64,000 nucleotides of DNA, from assembly GCA_023213315.1 (NCBI GenBank), contig JAKCPI010007810.1, positions 62,001 through 126,000 on the forward strand, written 5' to 3'. Position numbers and translations under genes: made by a program. The stretch comes from Euborellia annulipes (taxonomy: Eukaryota > Arthropoda > Insecta > Dermaptera > Anisolabididae). The notes beneath the pieces were generated by a model. The model was not told the DNA's origin. It did not search any database and saw nothing but the letters and a program-made list of their open reading frames with translations. Positions 1 through 13,960 of the stretch are shown here, piece after piece (positions within the stretch are counted from its first letter, which is position 1; each line of letters opens with the position of its first letter).

Positions 1-115
1 TACATATAATATGCAAGGTCTTCAATTTATAACAAGAAATATTTATTAACTCAAAGGCTGAAAAATATAAATACTGACTGGAGTTGAACCAGCGATCTTT
101 TGAACTCAAATAGAC
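1..115 (-). repeat. tRNA-derived SINE fragment (SINE-B), 3' part
   Basis: Read on the minus strand, a tRNA B-box-like segment (GGTTCAACTCC near 80-95) is followed by an AT-rich tail containing GTTAATAAATA. The same order and similar sequence occur in the fuller copy at 53743-53928 and in the copy at 20398-20500. The family name is mine. This is a repeat, not a functional tRNA gene: the acceptor stem is not recognisable. Confidence 0.5.
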
Positions 116-120
116 AATTG

Positions 121-181
121 TGCTGTATGTAGTCTAGTGATAGAGCATGCTGAGTACAAATTGGCAGATCTCTGGTTCAAC
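121..181 (+). repeat. SINE-B head, interrupted by a LINE
   Basis: An A-box-like stretch (TAGTCTAGTGATAGAGCATG) and a B-box-like stretch (CTCTGGTTCAAC) are spaced as in a tRNA-derived SINE promoter. The similarity to the minus strand of 53743-53928 is clear. The head ends abruptly at the T-run of the next feature, and SINE-like sequence (CAGTC then an AT-rich tail) resumes near 571. I infer that the LINE inserted into this SINE. Confidence 0.5.
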
Positions 182-570
182 TTTTTTTTTTTTTTTTTTT
201 TTTTTGAATTGGTGCATAAGGTCCGAAGACCTATAATGACCAATAGTCACATGCAGCCAGGAAGAAAATAAAAACAAAAGGAGAAGCATAAAGGGGAAAC
301 TCAACTGCGGGAACTGAGAAGATGCCTGTTGAGGTTAGACTTAGTCTGAAGATTGTAGGTTTTGGGGAAGATAGACGCAGGGAGCTTGTTCCAATCACGG
401 GAGGTCATGGGGACAAAGGAAGAATGAAATTGTTTTGTTCTGTTAGTCGTGATCTGAACAGTATAGGGATGCTGGGAAGATGCCTCTCTTGTGTTCCGTG
501 AATATGTTGCATTGGGTGGGATAATTGATTTTAATTCGGCAGAGCAACTCCCGTTGGTATCGACTTTTTT
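182..570 (-). mobile_element. 5'-truncated non-LTR retrotransposon, RT C-terminal end
   Basis: The minus strand is open from about 568 to a TGA at 303-301. It encodes a typical LINE reverse-transcriptase C-terminus: an IPPNATYSRNTR-like segment, then HPYTVQ, RTKQFHSSFVPMTSRDWN and KLP. About 95 bases of 3' UTR and an A-tail (the T-run at 182-205 on the plus strand) follow. The RTxxFxxSFxPxTxRDWNxLP signature is common to CR1/L2/Jockey-type ORF2 proteins. Catalytic RT motifs are absent because the copy is truncated. The clade cannot be fixed from this piece. Confidence 0.75.
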
Positions 571-574
571 CAGT

Positions 575-1349
575 CTTTTGAATTCATAAATATAAAAATA
601 TTAATTATATATAATACTCTTAAATAGTACTAATATTAATGATTACTTTTTATTGTCAGATTAAATTACACTGGTCTGTATGAAAAAAACTGAATGGGAT
701 TTTTTGACAGTTTCTTATTGTTTTTTAATCACTGAGAACTCCATCACATCAGGTTTTTTTTGTAAAACGCATATTAAGGGGAAGCAGGAGTGCCCTTCTA
801 AATTTTTCTCTCAAATTACCCGGAGTCCAAAACAAGCTGAAAAGGACATGATCTTAACACTGTCTCTCAGTGTATAAGGCTGTGAATACCTTTGCCTCAC
901 ACTTTACAGGTGATTCAAGCCCAAAATAGCAGTTTATATGGCTACTATGCACGAATTTGATTAGTTCTGAGTTATAGCTCCAAAAGGTTGTGTGGACTTT
1001 CTGCAGATTACTTTTGTTTTATTTGTGGCGAATATACTGTGAAAAGTCAACAAAATAAAAACAATAAAACTATAATGATTTGTCGGTGATGGAGGAAAAT
1101 GGTGATCATTTTTGGATTCAGCACACTAAAAAACATTCCATTCAGCTGAAAAAAAAATGCATTTTGCAGGCCAGTGTTATTAATTTGTTTCTTTTTTCTT
1201 AAATTTCAAATACGTAATACTTTTACTATTTATTTAACTATCGGCCTGCTACTAATATATACCACTATCTAATCATTAAATTTTGGCTTCGAATCAATTG
1301 AAATAAATATAGACTGGGTCTAAACGCCCTCAGATACTGAAAAATAAGA
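575..1349. other. Non-coding stretch, no feature seen
   Basis: AT-rich sequence with short random ORFs only (for example 65 codons at 680-877 with no recognisable composition or motif). No splice-bounded coding segment, repeat match or RNA gene was found by eye. Confidence 0.4.
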
Positions 1350-1361
1350 TACCTTAAACAA

Positions 1362-1692
1362 GGTCGCCAGGAGATCAAGGCAGCTGAAAGCAATAAAGGA
1401 AAAATATATTTCTCTTCTGCTTTATTTCATACACTTGTCGACGTTTCGGCCTATATTCCGGCCTTCATCAGAACAATGTGCTGATTGCCTCTAACTTAGA
1501 GGGGCTCTTGGCAAATCCTGTCGTATTGTTGGTGCGAACATTCGTCGGATGTCATGACTTCTGGTTCAATACACAAATCGACAAGTGTATGAATTAAAGC
1601 AGAAGAGAAATATTTTTTCTTTATTGCTTTCGGCTGCCCTGATCTCCTCACTACTCATTATACATTCAGTCACTGCTCCTGAAATTAATCAT
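1362..1692 (-). mobile_element. Palindromic hammerhead-bearing element A
   Basis: Arms at 1362-1441 and 1579-1653 are inverted copies of about 75-80 bases. The 12-base direct repeat TACCTTAAACAA sits immediately outside, at 1350-1361 and 1693-1704, and is read as the target-site duplication. On the minus strand the order is leader (about 38 bases, 1692-1654), arm, unique middle, hammerhead-like core (1481-1429), AATAAA, arm. The inverted homology starts at the predicted cleavage site (..TC/GACAAGTG..). Similarity to Penelope-type pseudo-LTRs with inverted 5' copies is inference; no ORF is present. Confidence 0.7.
1429..1481 (-). ncRNA. Hammerhead-like ribozyme motif (element A)
   Basis: Minus strand: box CTGATGA, one extra A, stem II GGCC/GGCC closing an 8-base loop, then GAAACGTC. 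Helix III would be the self-complementary ACGT with no loop. Helix I: TTGTT before the box pairs with GACAA after GTC, and CAC/GTG extends it across a bulge. Conserved core letters match the hammerhead family except for the extra base before stem II. Activity is untested. Confidence 0.6.
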
Positions 1693-1908
1693 TACCTTAA
1701 ACAAATTTAAAAAAAGAAGCTTTTTATTAATGATTTTATTTCTGAGAGGGATTAATAAATAATTAATAACATTTGTGTTATTTCCAAGTTCCTTCTTATA
1801 TGCTTTATTATTATTAGAAATTTTTTAGCGATTTTTGCCTCCAACAGTCAGCCCTTTTCTTATTTTTTCATTTTTAATTAACTTTAGTTAATCATTAAAT
1901 CATTTTAT

Positions 1909-2292
1909 ATAGTAGAAAATAAAAGGCCGAGCAGCTATGTTAATTTCTTTATTTAAGAAGCCACAGGGACGTTTCGGTCGACTATGCGACCATCTTCATG
2001 GCTAGAGTCCAGTCAACAGAAAAACCTCTCAAGTTCTTTGACAGACATTCAAAAATACATTACATCTCATATATTGACTTTGGCGCTGAATGCATTATAT
2101 ATGATAGATCGTAATGTATTTTATGAAATGTCTGTCAAAGAACTTAAGAGTTTTTTCTGTTGACTGAACTCTAGCCATGAAGATGGTCGCATAGTGGACC
2201 GAAACGTCGCTGTGGGTTCTTAAATAAAGAAATTAACATAGCTGCTTGACCTTTTATTTTCTACTACATACTGATTCAGCTATTCGCCTCGC
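1909..2292 (-). mobile_element. Palindromic hammerhead-bearing element B
   Basis: Long inverted arms (about 1910-2064 and 2109-2266) are flanked by the 13-base direct repeat TAAATCATTTTAT at 1896-1908 and 2293-2305. A unique 26-base leader (2267-2292) lies outside the right arm, as in elements A, E and J. Each arm contains a stem II/GAAACGTC motif and AATAAA. The sequence is unrelated to element A apart from this plan. Confidence 0.7.
1964..2015 (-). ncRNA. Degenerate hammerhead-like motif (element B)
   Basis: Stem II GGTCG/CGACC and GAAACGTC are intact, but the first box reads CATGAAGA instead of CTGANGA. The opposite arm (2170-2214, plus strand) has stem II GGTC/GACC and the same altered box. 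Helix I pairing is poor. Probably inactive, but clearly the same structural family. Confidence 0.4.
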
Positions 2293-2305
2293 TAAATCAT
2301 TTTAT

Positions 2306-3045
2306 TCAATTTTTAAATAAGATCTCTTGTTAAAAAGGGTAATCAGTAACTAGCAAAAAACTCAACTGCATAAATTGCTCTTTTTAAAATATTATTTTCT
2401 AGAAAAGAAAAAAAAAAAGATTATTATTTACAAATCTTCTTTAATGTACACCAAAATATAGTAGGCTATATATAATTTCTAAAAAAAAAAAAAAACGCTT
2501 AAGTTACAGTTTCGCAAAAGAAAAAAAAAAATATGGGACCAGCCATCCTCGTTGGAGGGCCTAAGAAGGCCCGATTTGACTCAATTTTTCTTGAGTTGGG
2601 CAGCTTTCCGGGCCCCTCCCCCTGGGACCCCTAGTTACGCCCATGTTGATAGCCAATTCGATTTAAATAAATTTTTTATTAATTCAGATGGAAAGGAAAA
2701 TTATGTTTACAAAAAAAAAAAACCTCCCTCAAAATTTTCAACAACTCCAAGCAGTCACTGTGACCGGATCAGTCTTCAGATATAGCATTGAGAATTTGAA
2801 AATTTTAGAAATAGGATTTAATGAAGTTTTTAATTCGATAAAAAAATATTTCGATTTCAATTAAATCACCCTCTTAATCCTATTCTTCTTGGTCCCATAC
2901 GACCACTGAATATCAAAGGAAGGCCATCACAAATAGTTACCAAAAAATAGTGCATGAAATGACATGATGACTAACAACATTTCAAATTTATGGTCCATAT
3001 TATTTGAATTCCTTTTTCTAATGTTTTTTAAATTTCCTTTTGCAG
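2306..3045 (+). other. Intron or upstream region of the kinase gene
   Basis: AT-rich with A-runs. A short GC-rich patch at 2560-2643 ends in CCTAGTTACGCCCATG, resembling the end of a MITE of the type seen at 10850-11027; no partner end was found. A pyrimidine tract and CAG at 3043-3045 form the acceptor of the first visible kinase exon. Confidence 0.4.
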
Positions 3046-7686
<4,641 letters not shown>

Positions 7687-9494
7687 TATATTTATTTAAA
7701 CACATTCACTTATAAGGCAGCTAGCAATACTTATTTTCGCGACTAAACTAGGTAGCTACAGGGTTCTTATAAATCTTTTATACCATCTCCTAAAATTATT
7801 TTATAATACCCAAAGAGTGAATATAAAAAAAAGAAATAGCATCTGACATTTTATAAAACATTCTCCTAGATAGATTAAAATATATAATCAATATTTTGAA
7901 TATCTTATTTGCAAAAAGCGTATTCGCTTTTTGTCCCTGAAAAAAGGCTGATGCTCTTGTTATATAATATATAATCTAATTAAAGATATTATAAGTTATT
8001 TCGTGCATTATATTTTATAAGTAATTATGTTAGATTATAGATTATTTTAACTAATCATTTAATTATATTACAATTTTTGGTAAAAGATATATTTTAACAT
8101 TTTATTTTATTCTTAGTACATATCATAAACAATTTTTATTTAAATTAATACTCCGTAATGTTGCCAATAAATATATCAAGATTCGCGAGAGCGACGCATG
8201 GAAAAATCATCATAAAAAAGTAATAAAACTCTTAATATTACCATTTATTTAATATTCCAATGGCCCATTGCATTTAGATTGACGAGTCGTCTTAATAGAA
8301 GATAGAACTAAAAATCTTTTTACTTTTCAGGGTGAATATCTCAAAACTATTTAAGATATCAATTCCAAACTACCCACATCTTTAAAAAGAATGGCAAAGA
8401 GCTCGAAATTATAATTTCACAAGGCCAAAAGGGTAGTCTCTTATTTTTTTCTATGAAATTTAAAACACAAATAGATACTATCAAAATCCCGATTTTATTG
8501 ATATAAAATTTTCAGTTTGGAATAATAATGTCTTTGGAAGTCATCAAATTTGCAAATTTTGCCCTTAACATGGCAAAAAGACGATTCCTGACTTTTTTTG
8601 GCAATGATGACGTCATATATGACAAATAAATCTTGTTATTATTGTAATTCGCCACTGCAATGGAATTTTCAAGAATGAATACATTTACACCTAATAACAG
8701 AACTATTCTTGTGCTATCAACATAGTTCACCCAGTGTAAAATTTCCTAAAAAGAAGTTAAATGTCATCCAAAAACATCAGAGATGCAATAAATGGCGCCT
8801 CGCATTACTTTTCCCCAGAGTCCAGGTGAAATCACAAAAATGCACCGCGCTTAGTTTTTTATTAGAATAATAGCCTATGTCACTAATTGTAAAATTTTAT
8901 TTATTTTTTTTAATTTTACCTTCTCGGCTGGTGAGGCCATAAAAGGTTTTTTATATACATACATCCATTGGCTCCCGGAACCTATAAACACGCTGAAACA
9001 TTTTATTTAATTGAAAATATTTCCCCACTTTTTTATAGCTCATTAAAAACGAAACGAGACGCATTTTTTTTAATTTTACCTCGACACTAGGCAAAAATAA
9101 TCCGAGATATATATATATTTGATTCGAAGAGCTTTTACTGTGCAAATTGATATCTCGTAAAAGTGATGCTTATATAATATTAATTTATATAAATGGCTAA
9201 AGATAGCTAACAATTTAGGTATTTATCCTTGTAAATAAACTATTAAAAAAAATTTAATGTAAATCTTATTTTGTAAATAAGTATGCTCAGTAATTTTTTT
9301 GCATTTATGTGCAATCTTTATTTCATTTGTAATAGTAACACTTGAATGGTGCTCTCATAAAAATAACTGTATAAATTTAATAGATTTATACAAAAAAAAA
9401 AATTATTTGTATATAGTCATTTTATTAATTATATTATTTATATTTTAAAGTTGTTTATTTTTATTTTTGCCGCAAGAATTCCTTCATAATCTCC
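7687..9494. other. Intergenic region after the kinase gene
   Basis: 3' UTR and spacer. AATAAA at 8166-8171 is the best poly(A) signal candidate. The remainder is AT-rich with only short random ORFs; no element ends were recognised. Confidence 0.4.
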
Positions 9495-9900
9495 TTTAAG
9501 GTGCGCGTCTCGAAAAACCGTTAAAACACGATTGACTACCTAGTTACTCGAGGCGGCAAGAGATGGCGTTAGTGTTCCCCATAGGAAAATAAGGGACTTA
9601 TTCCATTTCATTGTAGAGCTTCCAGCTAATTAATTAAGGGTTGAAAATTAATTATTTTTGAACACAATGATTACTGATTTAATTATCTACAACTTATAGA
9701 GCTCCTTTTTTTAAAATATCTTTTATTTAATGCGATTAATCTAAAAAAAAAAATTTTTTTTTTGAAAATCAAAAAAAGGGCTTCTATAAGTTGTAGACAT
9801 TTTAAATAGCTTTAATTTAAAAAAAATTTGAGGTCGATAGCTTCAAAATTGTGGCCGCTGGAAACTCCCAAAATTAGCACCCCGAGACGCGCACCTTAAA
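9495..9900. mobile_element. TTAA-flanked MITE
   Basis: TTAA then GGTGCGCGTCTCG at the left and CGAGACGCGCACC then TTAA at the right. The TTAA target suggests the piggyBac/Kolobok group; the superfamily is not proven. A fragment related to 9740-9870 (AAAAGGGCTTCTATAAGTTG) recurs at 44348-44470. Confidence 0.6.
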
Positions 9901-10849
9901 TTAATCTGGGCTTTCAAAAAATATATTCATTCAACGTATTAATATTTAAGTGAGCATGTCAGGGGCTGGCTCTAAACGAAGTCATTAATTGAAGAATTAT
10001 TTATTATTTATTATGAATTTATTAATGTGTGCGTTTTTTTTAAATCTTCAGTTTTGTGAACTTTATAAATCGTGACCTGAAAAATAAACAAACAAAATCG
10101 ACCCACTTATTCACTGCGATGACAGATTTAGCAAATGTGTTTTCGCATTTGATTATTTCAATGTTTAAAAAGAAAATTAGCTTTGAACACCAGATAATAG
10201 TGTCCCAGGGTCTTAGTACAACAGTCTCCCATCATCATTTTAATTTTTATTAAAACTTGGACTCCAAAATAAATTACAGAACCTTGCAATTTGTTATCAA
10301 TTAAAATTATGGAGAAAACATTGGATAGAGGGGAGTAGAGAAGAAGAATGGAATCCGCGGACTCCGCAGCCCGAATATAAAGAAGAAATCTTTTTTGTAT
10401 ATAGGTTCCAGTACCCAGATAGCACTGGAACGTCGCCAAAAACTCGAGCGGACATTTCGATGTCACAGGGACGCCACTGAAGGTCCCTCTTGGGACTTGG
10501 ACTTTAAATTTTTCTCATAAATGGAAACTTAGAAAAATTTTCTCCAGGCATAGCTGGACTTCTACTTTTTTTTGCATTTATTGATTTTTTCGACTTTCGA
10601 CGTTCCAAGGGACCTGTTGGCATCTTGGACTTTAAATTTTTTCTCATAAATGGGAACTTAGAAAAATTTTCTATACTATTTTCTATACTATATATAGTTT
10701 GGTTTTATTCGTCGCTAGGTATTTTTGTTTTTGTTTATATTAATATTTAACAAGAGATGTAAATATTTTTGTGGTTGGTCGAGTGTCCAACCGGTATCGA
10801 GAATAAACCGGGACCAACAAAAACATAATAAAAGAAATTGTATTGTAAA
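9901..10849. repeat. Intergenic stretch with a 46-base direct repeat
   Basis: A segment beginning TTGGACTTTAAATTTTT occurs at about 10496-10545 and again at 10627-10672, about 130 bases apart and nearly identical. No gene-like ORF; the rest of the stretch shows nothing recognisable. Confidence 0.45.
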
Positions 10850-11027
10850 CATGGGCGTACCCAGGATCAAATCTAGGGGGGGGGGGCATGGTCGTCCAGA
10901 TTGTGACATAGCTATTTTTTATATAGAGGGGAAAAGCCTTCGAATTAAAGGCCTAAAAACCCTCGAGTCCTAACAAAAAGAATCATTCCCCGGGCAGCTG
11001 CCCCCCCCCCTCTGGGTACGCGCCCAT
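10850..11027. mobile_element. Small TIR element with 9-base direct repeats
   Basis: CATGGGCGTACCCAGG at the left is mirrored by CTGGGTACGCGCCCAT at the right. TATTGTAAA flanks both sides (10841-10849 and 11028-11036). G/C-runs lie just inside the termini. A 9-base duplication fits MULE; 8 bases would fit hAT. Superfamily left open. Confidence 0.6.
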
Positions 11028-11405
11028 TATTGTAAATATTGAACTCATAATTAGGGACCGGATTCTTAGGTTTTCACCTTTTTCTTTCCTAGACTCCAAA
11101 CGCGAAATGGACAAATTACTTTTTCGACTTATGTGTTCTGGAGTTGTTTAACCAAATTTTGAAAAACCTAAATGGGCTCGGGCCACCTAAAATCACCTAA
11201 ATTAGAAAACTCATCTACCGAGATTTTTTTTTTTAATTTATTGGTGCTTTTAGATTGAGAAAAAAAAAAAATTTTTTAACGGAATTGTGAAGTAGAGAAA
11301 GAAGCTTTTCTGCTTTTAAGAACGATCTGAGGGACAACCGTAAAAATTTTACAATGGAGAATTTACAAAAATAGCCTATATTCTTGTCCATTGCAATCAA
11401 GCCAA

Positions 11406-11648
11406 ATTGAATCGTTTATTTCAGAAACCACCTAAGCGACAAAATTTCAAATCATGTGTTTTTGGTGCTACTGTACAATTTAAAGGTAAATACATCTTTT
11501 AGATTATCCCAATAGCATGTTTTTGATTTGGTAAAAAAATATTTGAAGAAGACTAGACCTATACTTAAGCTGCAAAACAGTTTTTTTTTAGTTTTCCGAA
11601 AGTTGAAAAAAACGCACTTAGGTGCTTTCTGAAATAAACGATTCAATT
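11406..11648. repeat. Palindrome, inverted arms of about 35 bases
   Basis: AATTGAATCGTTTATTTCAG at 11406-11425 is mirrored at 11629-11648, with pairing continuing inward through the ACCTAAGCG region. A TAGGGACCGGATTCTTAGG end near 11053 resembles the hAT terminus at 6492, but a matching right end was not found. Confidence 0.5.
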
Positions 11649-12208
11649 ATAGAATTTTTTTATTTCATTTCAGTGGCGTAGCAAGGATTTTGGCGCCATG
11701 GAGCGACTCAACTGCTGGCGCCCCCCTCCCCCCTCGAACACTACCATCAATCGGTAACCGACACTCCACCCTACCACGGTAAAAAACGTTTGACCCCTCT
11801 CAAATTACTAAAATGATTAAAAAAATTTTTCATATAAAAAATTCCTCAGATTTCTTCATCTTCATCTGAAGGCACAGCATATATGGACCCCATAGGCGCC
11901 GGAACTGGGGGGGGGGGGCAATGTACCCTTGCCCCCCTGGCATCCTACAGGGGGGGGGGCAGAGGGGGGCAATATGTCTTCTTTTATTTCATTTATTTTT
12001 AAAAATGATATATTTTAAAATCTAAATTAAAAAAATTAAAGGAGTAAGAAATTCATTTTTTTCAAATTTTTTCCAAAAATTTTTGATAAAATCACTGGCA
12101 AATTTTTTAAAATTTTAATTTTATTAAAATTGTGATTTTATTTAAAATTTTTAAAGTTTTATAGTGGATTTGTTTTTGTTTTATACTATTTGAACATATT
12201 AAATTATT

Positions 12209-12454
12209 AATTTTAAACGAAACTTTTAGTTTAGTCCAGTAAATTAACCATTGAAATACTCAAACTAGTTCATGGCTCTGAAGATGGCAGTGTTGTTGCC
12301 GAAACAAGTCTAATTGCGCATGCTTGTCAGCCTTGTCAGCCAAGCCATAATGCTCTGAAAAATAAATCAAAATAATTTTTGAAAAATTGTTTTGTCTTCA
12401 TTGAATTAACACCTTCTACTGTCCAAGAATAAATCTACTAGTTTGAGTATTTCA
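12209..12454 (+). mobile_element. Palindromic hammerhead-bearing element D
   Basis: The 11-base duplication ATTAAATTATT is at 12198-12208 and 12455-12465. Order on the plus strand: leader of about 41 bases (12209-12249), arm ATTGAAATACTCAAACTAGT (12250-12269), hammerhead-like core, AATAAA, inverse arm at 12437-12456. A second, partial copy of its 3' half lies on the minus strand at 27110-27215. Confidence 0.65.
12270..12320 (+). ncRNA. Hammerhead-like motif D
   Basis: CTGAAGA, extra T, stem II GGCAG/TTGCC (one wobble), GAAACAAGTC (helix III AC/GT around AA). Helix I is not convincing here. Confidence 0.45.
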
Positions 12455-13218
12455 ATTAAATTATTTTAATTTTCTAAAAAAAAAATTTTTGCCCCCCCTG
12501 ATTCAAATTCGTTCCGGCGCCCCTGATGGACCCTGTTATGCAAAGATGTGTCAAAGACCAAACATCGAGTTTTGAGAAAATCAACAAAAGTTTTTTGTTT
12601 ACATTGGATTATATGTAATTTTCTTTGTCAATTGTGCAAGTAACATTAAATATAAATTTTTTTACGACATATTTCATAAAAAATACTATTAATTAAAGCA
12701 TTTGAAACAATATTCCGTGCTTAACTCATTTTTGAATTTTTTTGGTCTTTGACACACCATTGAATAACTGGGTCCATATAATCTGTGTATAATACCAAAA
12801 TTTAACCACAATATCTACTAAATAATTCAATGCTTTTCTAATTTATTAGGCCAATATTAAAATTAAAAAAAAATCATATTTAGTCAACAAAACAATATTT
12901 TTATTTTATTTTGTCTGCTTTTAAAATTAAATTTGAATAAAACGGGATAATACTGTATATTTATTTATCTTTGGCCTCCGTTCCGACGTTTGTCATTTTA
13001 AATAAAAAAATGCATAGATTTCTATCAAAAAACAACAGAGCAAAAATTAATTGATTAAAGGATCCAAATAATTTTTTGTTCTACAATAGGATCAAAATAT
13101 AGACAAAAAATTAAATAAAAAGTATTATTTATTATATGTGCCCGGCGCCCCCACCCTGCCCTCCGCCCTGGAGCCGCCGCTCCACTCGCTCCTCGGTCGC
13201 TACGCCACTGTTTCATTT

Positions 13219-13960
13219 TATGTACTTCCAGAATTATTTAATTTTCTTATATAATGTTTTAGGTACCTGTAATTTTTTGTATTTTTTACTTTTTAATAAT
13301 TTTTGTACATAGGTATTTAAAATTAAATAAAACTTTTTGTTCCCATAAAAATTTTACAATTATATTTTTTGAAATTAAAAAAAAAAAAAAAAAAATTAAA
13401 ATTAAAATAATATTCTAGATTATGGAATATTTAAAAATTTTATATTTATATATATTTTGACATGAAATTTAAGTCTAATTCATTAAATTGTCTTTGTGCT
13501 CGTATCATATTAAATATTAAATATTATTTTTCATAGTCGTTGGCAAGTCATTTGACACGAAATTAGCAACGATTTTGTGAGCAGCAAAGCAATGACAGAA
13601 ACAGAAAAAATAAAAGTGCAAATGGACAAGGGAAATAAATAGAAAAGAAAAAATATGCTTGCAGGGATAATTCTATCAGTGAATTTTGGTGTCGATTTCT
13701 ACCATTTTACAGTTTCCTCAGTTCTTAAAAGAAACAAACAATTTTAGAACATTGAATTTAAATGCATCTATTTTATTCTAAATAATATTTTAACTGCAAT
13801 GATTCTTAAATTTGACACTTGACAAAACTTTTTTTTAGGCCTAATTATTTAAAAAATAATTTATTTTTTAAAGTAATGCAAAACAAGGTTGATAATTATA
13901 ATTATAATTAAAAAAAAATTTTTTTTCATTAATATTTTTTATTTTAATTAGAACACAAAA
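13219..13960 (+). other. Upstream region of the deubiquitinase gene
   Basis: AT-rich spacer with an A-run at 13379-13395. The A-rich bases just before ATG 13961 (ACACAAAA) fit an animal start context. No TATA box, CCAAT box or CpG-rich promoter was convincingly identified. Confidence 0.4.

Larger units (their letters stand above)
11891..12525. mobile_element. Nested hAT element, 8-bp TSD
   Basis: CATAGGCGCCGGAAC at the left and GTTCCGGCGCCCCTG at the right are imperfect inverted repeats. The 8-base duplication ATGGACCC flanks it at 11883-11890 and 12526-12533. It is inserted in the 11671-13210 hAT and carries hammerhead element D inside, giving three insertion ages. Confidence 0.8.
11671..13210. 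mobile_element. hAT element (CAGTGGCGTA termini), 8-bp TSD
   Basis: CAGTGGCGTAGC at the left and GCTACGCCACTG at the right form the terminal repeats, flanked by the 8-base duplication TTTCATTT (11663-11670 and 13211-13218). G/C-runs sit just inside both ends. No transposase ORF remains. It contains the nested hAT at 11891-12525. Related termini occur at 17966, 22619, 33598 and 48961. Confidence 0.85.

Noticed and set aside
680..877. 65-codon ORF near the window start
   Set aside because: No motif, AT-rich chance ORF, no support from neighbours.
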